64,000 nt of DNA from Symsagittifera roscoffensis (Eukaryota > Xenacoelomorpha > Acoela > Convolutidae). Positions 42,026 to 53,514 of this stretch are shown here, one piece after another; positions within the stretch are counted from its first letter, which is position 1, and each line of letters opens with the position of its first letter. The position numbers and the translations under genes were made by a program. The notes below the pieces were generated by a model. That model ran no database searches and was not told the DNA's origin. It was given only the letters and a program-made list of their open reading frames with translations. The stretch spans positions 26,746,833-26,810,832 of the forward strand of contig NC_087062.1 in NCBI RefSeq assembly GCF_963678635.1. Reading direction: 5' to 3'.

Positions 42026-44375
42026 AGACAAAGGAAAGGGAAAAATTAACAGCTAACAACAGACGCAGGTGAGCTGCAATGAGCGAAATCGTCAAGAAAA
42101 AGAACGACACAACCTCCCGACGAACTAAACAGTCATTATCTTTAATGGAAGTGTTTGAGTTTACCATTATAAGGTAGCAGGTTGAAAAAAATCGATTCTT
42201 TCAAAAGCCAATCTCCTATTGAACTCGTACGTGTTGGTCACCGCATTCATCAGTAAACAAAGTAAAGCACCCGCCAAAGGGAACTGGTCCCTCGTTTGCA
42301 GCATACTTACAGTTGTTCTAAAAAAAGACTGGTTTTTTCACACTAAACATACCATTCTATCGGTTCTCACCTAGCTTAAGTCTTTTACCTTGTGTTTGAC
42401 AATCAATCGTGCTACCGGTTGAACCAGGCATGTAAAAGTAGAAAAAAGCAAAAGTTATAATTCCAAGGGATAAGAACAATTGACGATTACTTGTTGGGCT
42501 GCTCCGATCAAGCTGCAAAAACAATTATGTGAATTATGTTTTCGGTACCAAAGTTCCATTTTGCGGCCCAAGCTATTAAGTCGAACAAGTTTTTCGTTGA
42601 AAGCCATTGCCGATACATAAATCAACCAAGGTCATTTTTCGAGTCAAACCAGGGCCAAGTAAGAACGAGCAAGTTGATGAATGAGTCGGCGAGAATTGAT
42701 ACATAAGTCAATGAGGATTGACCAAAATCGAGCAGGGTTGTGCAAGGGTCGACCAGGAACTAAAAAAACACTTGAAATTTTTCAGTCCGCACATAAGTTG
42801 CCCACCTAAGGCTGGGGAATTTCCAAATAGTCTGTATATTGATCACTTTTTGTCCTAAATTAGCCAAGATAGAAAACTGAAACTACCTTAACTTCACAAT
42901 AGTTAACAACAGGTAAAATAATTCCTAAAGGTTATTGCAATTTTTTCAATATCTGGCAAGTAAGAAAATAAATAACAATCAAAGAAATACTGATGGAACA
43001 GTTAAAACGATTTTAATTTTAATATCGTTTTAAGTTTTGTCCAATAATATTTCATGGTTCCAGAGTGGTTTTAATTTTTGCTTTCTCTATTCTAATTGGT
43101 TAATTCAATTTTTGTCTAAATACTGACCAGTCTGATGATGCGGTTGTCTAAATACTGCTACGCAACCTGAAATTCCATATAAAAACATTAACACAAATGC
43201 CAGACTAAATAATTAAACACCAGAAATGATATGACTAAGCACACCATGATTATATTTTGAACAATAAGAAATCGAACCCAAAAGCTGGGCAACTGGGACG
43301 AAGAGTATTGTTAGAAGCTGACTTATTTGAAGATAAAGGAAGGGGAGAAATTAACAGCTTACAACAGACGCAGATGAGCTGCAATGAGCGAAATCGTCAT
43401 AAAAGAGAACGACGCAACCTCCCGACGAACTAAACAGTCATTAACTTTAATGGGTGTGTTTGAGTTCACCATTAGAAGGTAGCAGGTTCAAAAAAGTCTA
43501 TTCTTTCAAAGACCAATCTCCGTTTGAACTCGTACGTGTTAGCCACCGCATTCATCAGTAAACAAAGTAAAGCACCCGCCAAAGGGAACTGGTTCCTCGT
43601 TTGCAGCATACTTACAGTTGTTCTAATGTTCTAATGTTGCATACTTACAGTGGTTTTTTCACACTAAACATACCATTCTATCGGTTCTCACCTAGCTTAA
43701 GTCTTTTACCTTGTGTTTGACAATCAATCGTGCTACCGGTTGAACCAAGCATGTAAAAGTAGAAAAAAGCAAAAGTTATAATTCCAAGGGATAAGAACAA
43801 TTGACGATTACTTGTTGGGCTGCTCCGATCAAGCTGCAAAAACAATTATGTGAATTATGTTTTCGGTACCAAAGTTCCATTTTGCGGCCTAAACTATTAA
43901 GTCGAACAAGTTTTTCGTTGAAAGCCATTGCCGATACATAAATCAACCAAGGTCATTTTTCGAGTCAAACCAGGGCCAAGCAAGGACGAGCAAGTTGATG
44001 AATGAGTCGGCGAGCATTGATACATAAGTCAATGAGGATTGACCAAAATCGAGCAGGGTTGTGCAAGGGTCGACCAGGCTCTAAAAAAACACTTGAACTT
44101 ATTCAGTACGCACATAAATTGACCACCTAAGGCCGGGGAGTTTCCAAATTATCTATCGCATTTTTTTGCCACATTATCCAAGATAGAATATTCAAACTCC
44201 CTAAACTTCACAATAGTTAACAACAAGTAGAATTTTTTTTGAATTTGAGCTCTAGACTTCAATACGTTTCAGATTGTATGAAAAGTGTCGTTCAAAAATG
44301 GCTACCAAAAACTTGAACTTCTTCTGAAATTGGACTTCCAGAAAAAAAAACATATCGGCACTACAAAAATGCATG
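42026..44375. other. Repeat mosaic inside unit 2, no gene
   Basis: Matches 35100-37164 and 34349-34609 in pieces. The CTCGTTTGCAGCATACTTACAG block occurs at about 42293 and again at about 43597. No coding or RNA feature. Confidence 0.6.
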
Positions 44376-44600
44376 GGGCGAAAGTTCGTAACAGGCGACA
44401 ATTCGTAAAACGCGATAATTCTTAACAGTAGATTATGCGGGGAACAGTAATTCACGCGCAGTATTTTTCTCGTGCCGGATGTACGCTCAGCGGAGCGACG
44501 AGGAGCAAGCGTATTCTACTTGCCAATGACTTGTAACCAATTGTCACTTGTTACGAATTGTCGCCTGTTACGATTTGTCGCCTGTTATGAATTGTCGCCC
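44376..44600. repeat. Palindromic element with 17-bp subrepeats, copy 4
   Basis: 225 bp, like copy 2, with the extra 17-bp unit in the right arm. Confidence 0.8.
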
Positions 44601-45154
44601 TACCAAAAAAATGGTATCATGATATCCGTTATTTCCTTCATTTTCTTCAAAAATTGAAATAACTGGTTTAACTCCCTTCCAATAAGGCTCAAAGGCCTTT
44701 AACCAATTCTGTTTTTGAGAAACGCAAGAGTTCTGAGAGAGCATTGACACATATTTAACAAGCATTCGCAGAGACTTTGTTTCGATTTTAGTAAACTTAA
44801 TTCTCGAACACTTAACCTTTACTTTGCTACTATGCGAGGACATCTATCTTCGGCCACCAACCGAAAAAAAATTGGGAAGATGAAAGAGACATGTATAGTG
44901 TTTGGGAGTACTTGGAAAACCAGTTTGGTCCGTCAAAAAAGTGTCGACAAACTTCCGAAAGTTGTATTTAAATGCTGATCGTTGCTTGCAAGCTCGAAGG
45001 CTCAAAAAGAAAACAAATGCTCAGTCTTCCACTAGCTAGGTTATTAAAAACTAGATTTTTTTGTTTTACTAAACACGTTCTTACCTGGAAAAAGGTCTTT
45101 TGCTTCCGAGAAAAAAGAGATAAAAGTAGACTGTGGAAATTTTTAGATTTCCGT

Positions 45155-45803
45155 GAGACGCCGCTAATATAATAAGGGATGTGTTCCAATTTGTGTCTTG
45201 TACAAAGCTATGTGGACAAATAGTTTATTTTAATTCAACGTGCAACGATATTTCAGTCCATGAATTTTCGCATAGATAACTTGTCATGCCCACAGAACAG
45301 ACGTTTTCAAGATCGTATCTAAGAACTTCAAGGAGTCTCCAAACTAGTCCTGAACATTGCCGATTTGGGGTACAGGTGAAAAAATGTTCACTTTTGAAAA
45401 AATTGCTATGTTTCTTCTGAAAAAACTTTTGCAGAATCTCGCATTGGTTTCCAGCAGTTTGAATTTTTTGTAAGCTTTCAAGTCAGCTGCAAGTTTTCTC
45501 AGAGGGTTAATAAGTTTTTTTCTCAAATTTTAATTTTTCTAACAGGCGAATAAAGTATGAAACAATTAGGCGCGTTGTGTCGTCTTTTAATTTTTTAATT
45601 AGACTTAGACTAGTAGGCAGAATTTTGGGTGGAACCCTTTATACGCGAAGGACCGAATGCGCGAAAAGAAAAATCAATTATAAAACGGCAGAAGTGTGAA
45701 ACATTTTCAAATTGTCCCTGATCGCCGGTGAATTGGAACAAATTTAATTTTTTATAGGGTTTCGTTATGCAAAAAAAATATATAAATCTTAAGGCCGTAT
45801 TTA
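45155..45803. repeat. Partial third duplication unit
   Basis: Matches 32230-32926 and 39927-40602, with small deletions, up to the mariner insertion site. Its last 60 bases are the zinc-finger part of a FLYWCH-MULE reading frame (plus strand). Confidence 0.75.
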
Positions 45804-48460
45804 CGCTGCGTTTACTTTGCTTATGCAACCATGTTTTTTAACCAATTCTCGAAACAAAACAAGCTTCCCAAGCAATGTATCCAGAACACATTTTGAAAAA
45901 AAAATTATCACACAGAGAACGAGAAACAAGCATATGAACAATTCAGCAGTTAATTCAAGCCTGATTAAAACTAACTGTTAATTTTGTTTATGCAAATTTC
46001 AGAAACACCGTAATGAATTTTGGCGACGTATCAAAAAAGCGCTTCAAACTGATTCAACGCGTAAATACAGAAAAGGTGTTCTCAGTTTAGCAAGTTACTT
46101 CCCGATGTGACGTCCGTTGCGTTTCAGAGTTTCAATCATAGAGCATCAATTGAAGAAGTCAGTTTTCTGATAGTATCCGGTTGCATTCAACTACAAGCTA
46201 TAACGATGGCTTCTCAGAGGGCTTTTTTGGACGAGTACTGTTGGTTACTACTGTAAATGTCGCGTTTGACGATAGACCACATGTATTTAATCGGATTTAA
46301 GTCTGGTGATGCGGGGTTCCAAATCATTGAACGAGATCCAAAAAGGCCAATACTTGTTAAATAACGCATGGTATGTTGAGCAGCATGAGAGGGGGCGTTG
46401 TCCTGCATGAAAATGAGTAATTTTTTCTCATTGGGCGGTCTGCTAGAGTACCATGGTTCGAAATAAGCTTTCAAAAATTCTACGTAAGAAGCTGAATTCA
46501 TTTAACTCAATCAGGCACTCTGAAGGGGCCTACAATTTCGTTAAATTTGATAGCTGTCCAAAACATGACAGCCCCACCCCTTGTTGACGCCGTTACCGCA
46601 GTGGAACATCAGAATCGTTGGCTAACGAACAACTGGCGAAGCCATCACGGCCATCCAAGGTTGCCCTACACTCGTCCGTGAAACATAAATTTCTGTAATC
46701 AATTTTTAAGTAGATTTTTGCCCACAGGACACGCTTTTCTTGGGGTTCTTTTGTCAATGGGGTAAAAAATTTTGCTTTGCGGAGTTTTTGAAGAATTTTC
46801 AAGACTTTTCATCGTGTAGCTCGACAGCAGTTGGCTACCTTCGCTTCCGTGAAAATATTCCTGCTGGTCGATAAAGGCGTTTTTTTCATAGCAACGGTTA
46901 AATGTGTATTCTCTCTGTTTGATACTTATACGCTACCTCATCTTCTTTGCTTCGGACTTTTTCGCTTCTTGAATCAACGTTTTTAGGTTCCGATGGTCTC
47001 GTTGTAAGCGCTTTGCAATCTCGACCGTGTTTAGCACTTCTGATACTATGGAAAAAATTTTGGATCCCTCCACGTTTTCTAGTTCCGCCTTCTTTCCATT
47101 GTACAACATTTCAAAGAAATAGAACAATGTACGCACGAGTAATAAAGATAAATAGGAAAATTGCATAAACAAAATAAACACTTCACAGCGACAAAATGTT
47201 TTATACAGACTGCAAAATTTCACCAGGCAAAAAAAATTAGGAAAAATTATAGGTAATTTTTCTTATCTGTTTGCGTGAACACATACGTATTGAAGAAAAA
47301 CTGCATTTTGAATAGCATCATGAAAAACGAAAAAAAATCATTGGCATAAACAAAGTAAACGCAGTGTATATCAGATGTGTCAACGATCCTGATTGCAAAG
47401 CCAAATTAACTACAAATATTTCCAAAAACTTAATTGTTTCTTTCGACAAACATCATTTTCACGAACTCGATCGTCAATTTAAAGCTGAAAACAAATTTCG
47501 AGAATTATGTTTTGAAATACTTCAAAACACCCAACTGAAAGCTTAAAAATGTAATTCCGAAAAAACTATCGCAGAAACTGAAAATAGTGATTTTTGTGCC
47601 CCCTGAATACTAGAAAATGAAAAGCAGTTTATAAAAACTTGGACATTACAATTGATGGATCCTGTGCTTTATCTCACCAAAACGAAATTTTTTTGATGGA
47701 TCTCAACACTGACGTGGGTGTAGCAATTTTTGCAACGAACAAAGCTTTTGAAAATTTGTGGAAATTGGATACAATTATTTGCGATGGCACAATTAAGACT
47801 GCGCCATTTGATCAAATTCATGAAGTTCTTACAGTTTTTGGAGAGCGAAAAGCTACTGTGTGTTGGGCGCTTCTTAAAGGAAAACAGTAAAGCCAGTACG
47901 AACTCATTTTACGGAAGTTACAAGAAAAAAATTTCGGACTTCGAGATTGGATTTATTTTGGCGTTGCTAGAAGTTTTACCCTACACAATCCACTATGGTT
48001 GCTATTTCCATTATGTTCAGGCCATTTATCGTCGAGTTCAAGCCCTAGGGTTGACACAAACTTACAAACAAAAACAAAATTTGTTAAATTTTTTGCGGAC
48101 AATTTTCGCCATGAGGTTCGTTCCTCAGAATTTAGCAGCAAGTTACTAAGATCGCTTCAGCCAAAGCCAGGAACTCCAGTCGCTTGCTATTGGCTCAACA
48201 AAAATTATCAATTTTTTACTTATTTTCAAAATTTTTAGATCAAAAAAATTTATATCGGAACGCCCTACAATTTACGAACTACTGATATCTGCGAACGCTA
48301 GCATTCAAGTTGGAACCGAGAAATTGCCCGTGTCAGGCCATCATTGTGGACGATTATTTTGTTCCTAAAAACTCAAGAAAAAAATGCAGAGAGTTTTTTC
48401 CAGAATTGAACGAGGCGAAAAACCAACAGCACAAAAATTCAAATGACGGCAACTGAACGC
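45740..48460 (+). pseudogene. FLYWCH-MULE transposase, split by mariner
   Basis: Plus-strand remnant of a Mutator-like transposase. The FLYWCH zinc finger begins before the mariner (GFRYAKKIYKS at about 45767-45799). It resumes exactly after the right TA with YIRCVNDPDC, then FDKHHFHE, in the same frame once one TA is removed. Later come ICDGTIKTAP with the first catalytic Asp (47795), WALLKGK, SDFEIGF (47940), GCYFHYVQAIYRRVQALGL (48000) and, after indels, the Glu region TTDICER...HSSWNREIARVRPSLW (about 48280-48345). Several stops and frameshifts are present, including a stop in place of the usual Trp after the Glu. Confidence 0.8.
45804..47366 (-). mobile_element. Mariner-type transposon, copy 3, both TIRs present
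   Basis: 1563 bp between TA dinucleotides at 45802-45803 and 47367-47368. Termini: CGCTGCGTTTACTTTGCTTATGC left, and the inverse with two differences right. The minus-strand transposase runs from an ATG near 47109: helix-turn-helix (VEIAKRLQRDHRNLKTLI), then CFTDECRATLDG, MQDNAPSHAAQH and SPDLNPIKYMWS. The catalytic Glu is replaced by Lys, and a TAG plus frame changes interrupt the N-terminal half, so the copy is dead. Confidence 0.9.
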
Positions 48461-49838
48461 AAAAATACGAAGGTTAAGAAACTCATATGAAATTGATGTA
48501 ACAACTCTGGATCAATTTTGAAACTGGTGTATTAACTCTGGATGTAATAACTCTGGATATGGATCATATTACGAGAATAGCCCCCAGAATTTTGGCGTAC
48601 ATTCCATATTTTCAAAAGAATTTGGCTATTTTAAGATAATAATGAGGCTTGGAAACTATCACTATTGTGCAATTTGGGATTGCTAACGGACACAAAAATG
48701 CGTTTTTCCTTAACTTCAAAAATTGTTTCGAACAGAGTTTCAGGTTTTGTTACGTATCTTGGTTTTCGATAAATACAATTAAAAAGAGTAAATTAACATT
48801 TATAACGTTCAAAAACAATTAAATTGTCAGTTATTTGGGTGAAAAACTTGAATAGGCCCTTGAATAAACTTGGTGATTCAAAAAAAATTGCAGTAAGTCA
48901 CGTGGGGGGGGGGGGGATAAATTTATCAGGAAAAGAAAAAAACTGGGGAAAATCAGAATATCCCGCATCTTGAAATCTCTTGTAACTTTCAAATTTTTTG
49001 ATTAAATTTCTCTTGGTGGATTAGGTTCAACTAATTTTGAACTTTGTTTCGATATACGTAACAAAACCTGGAAGAGATTGATTGCAGGTGGCCAGCATGT
49101 TTTATGACCACAAAGAGGACTTTGGAAATCTGAAATCCAGCAATATCATGGATTTCAGAGACAAACTCTCAAAGATGCTTGTTTTTTGTTCCACGGGAAA
49201 ATGTTTGTTATTTCAATTGAAGCTAATTCTATTAAAAATCGCTGGATAACAGCATTCGTCAGTGTTTACAAGAGTCATTATGCTGCTTTTTGCTGGATTT
49301 CAATTTTTTTCAGAGGCTTCCAAAATTATGATATTAGTTCCAGAGTTTTTGATTGGACTTCGTTAACACATATTAATGGATGCCTAAAGTTTTTGACACG
49401 CTTGCCCTAAATAAAGCCGCCGCATCATTTTTAAAATTGTGAGTTTTATAAATTTATTTTATGACATTGCTTGTGGGGAAGATTTTCGAAAGAAATGAAA
49501 AACTTCCGACAAAAAGTTTTCATAAATTTTTTAACCAAAATCATCCGACACATTAAAGGGCGGTCAAGATATCAGAGCTCTGATTTTACTATACTTGCTT
49601 AAAATGAAATACCTCGCTCCATTACACAAAACGAATATTCCAGAGTTAGCTTAGTCATAAAAACAGCGTTTCTTTTTATTATATCGTGTCGTAACTGTGG
49701 TTCAGAAAAAGTAAATTGATATATGTTATAAATTTTAGTTTTAATTAGAGATTTTATTTTATAGTATCGATTTTTGCTTCTGATTTACATAGTATAAATT
49801 TATTTCAAAATTCGTGGTTTCGTTTATAGAGTAGCTCA
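48461..49838. other. Intergenic, nothing recognised
   Basis: Contains a 13-base G run at 48904-48916 and three TAACTCTGGAT-type words at about 48500-48560. No supported gene; possibly the 3' flank of the MULE and of the annexin gene. Confidence 0.5.
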
Positions 49839-51296
49839 TCAGTAGTTGTTTCCCCTGACCAGAGCCAGTAGAGCTGCTTTGAAGTCTCCGGAGATGTCAT
49901 CCTGGAAACAAAGATTGATTTTAAAGGTTTGACATACGCAAGCATATTTTTTCGGCAATTCGGGTGTCCGTTCAACAGCAGGGAAATAAAAAAAGTTTCT
50001 CGCGGCAACAAGCGAGCCATAAAATCTTTTTGTTGATGCAAATGAAGCGATCTGGTCAAAACAAAATACTTGTCTGAAGGTTTTGAAAGTGTAAGATAAT
50101 CACATTATGTTGTTTGATCAGGCGCGGATCTAAAATGTTCACCAGGATTTCTCGTATAAATTAATTTACTGTTCAATACGAAAGACCTATGGCATCTTAT
50201 TTGGATAAAAATGTATAGTACTTTTGTTTTTAGACACTATGTTTATGGGCTGAAATGTGTGTTTAATCGGTTTTTCGCAGCGTTTAGATGGGTTGATTTT
50301 TGGAAGAACATCGTCAACAATTAGGCATCAATTCTAAAAAGTATAAGGATGATATTTACATCTACAAACTCCTCCAGACTCTGCTCGTACTTCTCCTGGA
50401 ACCTCTCGGCCACAGTGAGTAGATCCTGTCTGGATCGGGAGACCATCAGGCGCAACACACGGTCTTCATCTGTGCCCAGACCCTGTAAGGGTAATTAGAG
50501 ATTCTTAGGGCTTAATTACAATGCTGATAGAACCGAGTATAGCTGCTTTCTGTGCCAATACCACAGAAGGTTTTGATCACAACTATTCTTTTCAATAGGA
50601 AAAAAAATTTTTTTTTCGAGTTTTTGTGCATAAAAATGATTTGAAATCTAAACTGACGTTGAGTCAATTCAAAGTCACTCAAATCATAATTTCTAACATT
50701 CAAACAAAAATTCGATTCTTAAAGATACTAAAATCTTTTTTTAAAAAAATGAAAAAACTAGTTGTTATCTTCTTTTTCTACCTGCATTGCAGAGTGAAGT
50801 TTCTCTGCAAAGAAAGCCTCTCTTCCCTCCAAAGCGGTGATCGCTAAAACAAACAGTCAATCGAAGCATAGTTTTCTCTGATTTTATCTAGTGAATATAA
50901 AACTAATGCGCTACGTTATTAATGCGGACAGAAAAAAAAGTACTTTGGACCAAAATTCAACGATTAAAGTTATCAAACAGGGTTGTCAGTTTCCCCCGGA
51001 TGATCTACACAAACTGCTCACTTCAATTCTTCTCAAAGAAGTTGCCCAAATTCTAGTCCCAGAAGTAGCAGAACGAATGTTGGCTATCTCTTTTTTTTTC
51101 ACTCACCTATGGCTTTGTATGCCTTCTCAGTGCAGCCACTGAACTCATTGCTAATAGTGTCTAGAATTCCGTCCTCGTGGAACTGAGTGTAGGCTGCGAA
51201 TATCTCTCTGAGCTGGTGGAAGCCCCTTCTGCAGAACACTTTGTTGAAGACCACCTCATTCGACCCTATCTAGTTCTCACCCTTCTCAAACAGCAT
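49839..51296 (-). pseudogene. Annexin, last four visible exons, with one in-frame stop
   Basis: Exons on the minus strand are 51296-51107, 50843-50782, 50482-50360 and 49901-49839 (TGA stop). All junctions obey GT-AG, with acceptors TTTAG, TTTTAG, TTACAG and TTTCCAG, and phases join correctly. The product is the annexin core from repeat 3 to the end: SNEVVFNKVFCRRGFHQLREIF, ISNEFSGCTEKAYKAI, then repeat 4 with the type II calcium loop GLGTDEDRVLRL, SRSRQDLL and DISGDFKAALLALVRGNNY. Annexins bind acidic phospholipid membranes in a calcium-dependent way. A TAG at 51272-51270 lies in the first exon, at the GEN-x-IG loop of repeat 3 where annexins carry a coding residue. Upstream exons (repeats 1-2) are not in the window; retroelement B2 starts 250 bp upstream. 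Confidence 0.85.
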
Positions 51297-51543
51297 CTAA
51301 ATCAAAACAACCGTGAAGTTGTGGATTTTGCGTGGATCTTGGTTCATCGGCCTCTTTTAAGCAAAAAAAAAAGATTCAACCTAGTTGATTGATCACATCC
51401 AAATATCGAACAGTGCTCAAAAAAGAGGGAGGCTCGACAACCTTTGCAGAAATTGTACTAAAAATCTGCTGAGCATCTGCTGGAAAACTGCTGAAAATCA
51501 AATTTTTGGTCATTTTTTGTTTCAACACGAGATTTATAAAAAT
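51297..51543 (-). other. Annexin intron or upstream flank
   Basis: Noncoding AT-rich sequence between the first visible annexin exon and the B2 LTR; probably intron, since annexin repeats 1-2 must lie further upstream if the gene was ever complete. Confidence 0.5.
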
Positions 51544-51955
51544 TGAGTTAAGACCGATGGGTATATAACTCATAGAGTAATTTCGGATAGGGTACACCGT
51601 CTGCTCGTCACGCTATCTTATTTTCGGCCGGATAGATTCGTGCAACTTCTTAGTCTAATACCGATCCTAATCTTACTCTTATACTATCTAGTCTCAGGTT
51701 GTTTAACTAGTCTCTGCTAGGCTCAATAGATCTAGGGTATACTGGTTTATTGCGGCTGCTGAAGTGCTCGGGAGAGTCCAACTAATTTCTAAGTTAAATT
51801 CAAATCTCTCTGGTGCTGAAATTACAAGTAACTTCAGCACTTACAAATAAGTGGGTTGTTAGTTAGATGGATCATGATTGGTTAATATTAAATACTTTAC
51901 ATTGGTAAAACATTTAATTTATCCAATCATAAAATATAGTTTAGATCAGGTTCCA
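51544..51955 (-). repeat. 3' LTR of B2 (about 412 bp)
   Basis: Full-length match to the B1 LTR. On the minus strand it runs TGGAACC...TAACTCA. AATAAA is at 51751-51746 and a strong hairpin (GTGCTGAA...TTCAGCAC) at 51813-51840. No primer site follows at 51543, which supports a 3' rather than a 5' LTR. The sequence just before it on the coding strand (GGATGGG) is a weak polypurine candidate. Confidence 0.8.
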
Positions 51956-53514
51956 CCCATCCGGGTTTTACAGAGTTTTTTAGAACAGTTCTTCTGTAAT
52001 TCAAGGGTGGATGATGGACGTTGGTATTTGGCGAACATCATAATTTTCTTCCGCTTCTTCTTGTGACAACGACTGAGTCTCTGCAACAAAATCAATTCTG
52101 ATTTCAGAATGGTTGGCTATGTCAGGTTTTTCTGTTCTTCGGGGAGAACTTCTTTTGTGTCTGATCTAGCTTGGGAATGGCGTGGAGATTGTGCGTGGAG
52201 GGGATGCCTGGTTACTCGGATCTGTACGTATACTTGAACATCGAGGTGGTCATTGGTCTAGTTCAATGAAGTCCTTTTCTGCGAAGTCAAGTCGTACTCT
52301 AAATCCTTTGAGTTGTGATTGTGAGCGGCATATCGATTGTAGTTGGTCATTCTCTCTCGAGTGTAGTGAGGTCGTCTTGTCTTTTGATGTTCGTCCTTGG
52401 TGTTGTATTCTGATCTATATATTGCATCATGTGATTTTACATTTTATAAAACTTTTATTAGTTTAATATTTTTTAATAATGATTTTAGTTAATTGTTTTC
52501 ACAAAAGCTTTTTGTTTTAGTTCGGTTATTTTGAAGAGTTACTCACCCTTGAGTAGCTCTTATTAAAAATAAAGGTGTGGTCACAAAGCGTGGATGTAGC
52601 GCGGTGGGTTAGGCCGGCTATAGAGCATGCTCAGGACGTCCTTCCTGGTGGGTTAGGCCAGGAGTGGGAGTATGATTTCATGCGGTTTTTGTGAGGGGTC
52701 CTGTTATGTGACAACGTTTTATGTTGGGTTTGTTGTGGTTTTTCTTATGTTTCGTTGGTTGTGTCCTTTTTTCAAAAATCAAATTGTTTGTGGTATGGGT
52801 TTGTCTTTCGACTTTTTTGTGTTTTATTATTTCTTTCTAAGACTTTGTAATAGTCTTCAAAAGAATAAATTATCCAGTTTTTAACTGGGTTAATCCGGTT
52901 TGGGTACCGTTGGTTTCCTTTTCTTAGTCATGCTGTTATTCTATGATTTGTGGTATTTAGTAAGCTGCGTTGGTTAGTTTTGTTTAGTATATGATTCCTT
53001 TCCAACCGGGTTAAAGGAAAGTTTGAAACATGTTATTGTATGTTAGAGTTGTTGAGTGTGAAAACTTGAAACTGAAATTCATTATTTTAAACAATTCTTC
53101 GTGGGCGAGCTGTGCGAGTGTGGATAGAATTTCTGTGCGAATGAATGAAAATATCAAAAGGTTAGTACTGCAATTGCATTTTATTAATTTACTGCATAGA
53201 ATTTGGAAATTTACTGCTAGTTATGGGGGAATTTTAAGATACAAATTTTCATCATATGTAGATTTACTGCTTTTGGGGGAAAATTTTATAAATTAATTTA
53301 CTGCATTGGTATTATATTTATTTAATTGTTGGTGCAAAAGTTTAATAGGGTCTTAAACAGTTTTGAAGAAGTTTGCTATTTTTTATTTTTCTTTTGTGAA
53401 TTTTTCAGATGATCTAGGATGAAGGCTAAAAATCTAAAGAAAACATGAATAAAGAATGGTGAGTTTTTAATACTGTAATTAGTTAGTAATATTTACTTAA
53501 TTCATACTTACTTG
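51956..53514 (-). other. 3' noncoding region of B2
   Basis: No long ORF. A short frame without ATG at about 52427-52257 (ending FAEKDFIELDQ) has some protein-like character. At 52595-52665 GTGGGTTAGGCC occurs twice, the first inside a tRNA A-box-like string without a matching B box. Function unknown. Confidence 0.4.

Larger units (their letters stand above)
37956..45154. repeat. Segmental tandem duplication, unit 2 (7.2 kb)
   Basis: Second unit of the array. Its first 4331 bp are near-identical to unit 1, including the MITE and truncated mariner copy 2. The distal part matches the distal part of unit 1 with small indels. It ends at GTGAGAC near 45154, where the sequence jumps to a mid-unit position (GCCGCTAATATAATA) and begins a partial third unit. 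Confidence 0.85.

Noticed and set aside
31000..47000. CRISPR-like array suggested by repeated short words
   Set aside because: The repeats are hundreds of bases to several kilobases long with transposon structure, and the window is eukaryotic.
52182..52466. 94-codon plus-strand ORF in the B2 3' region
   Set aside because: It lies antisense to the element, has a hydrophobic tail only from T-rich sequence, and has no family match.
52590..52670. tRNA A-box-like TAGCGCGGTGGGTTAGG
   Set aside because: No B box at the proper distance and no acceptor stem; GTGGGTTAGGCC is simply repeated twice.
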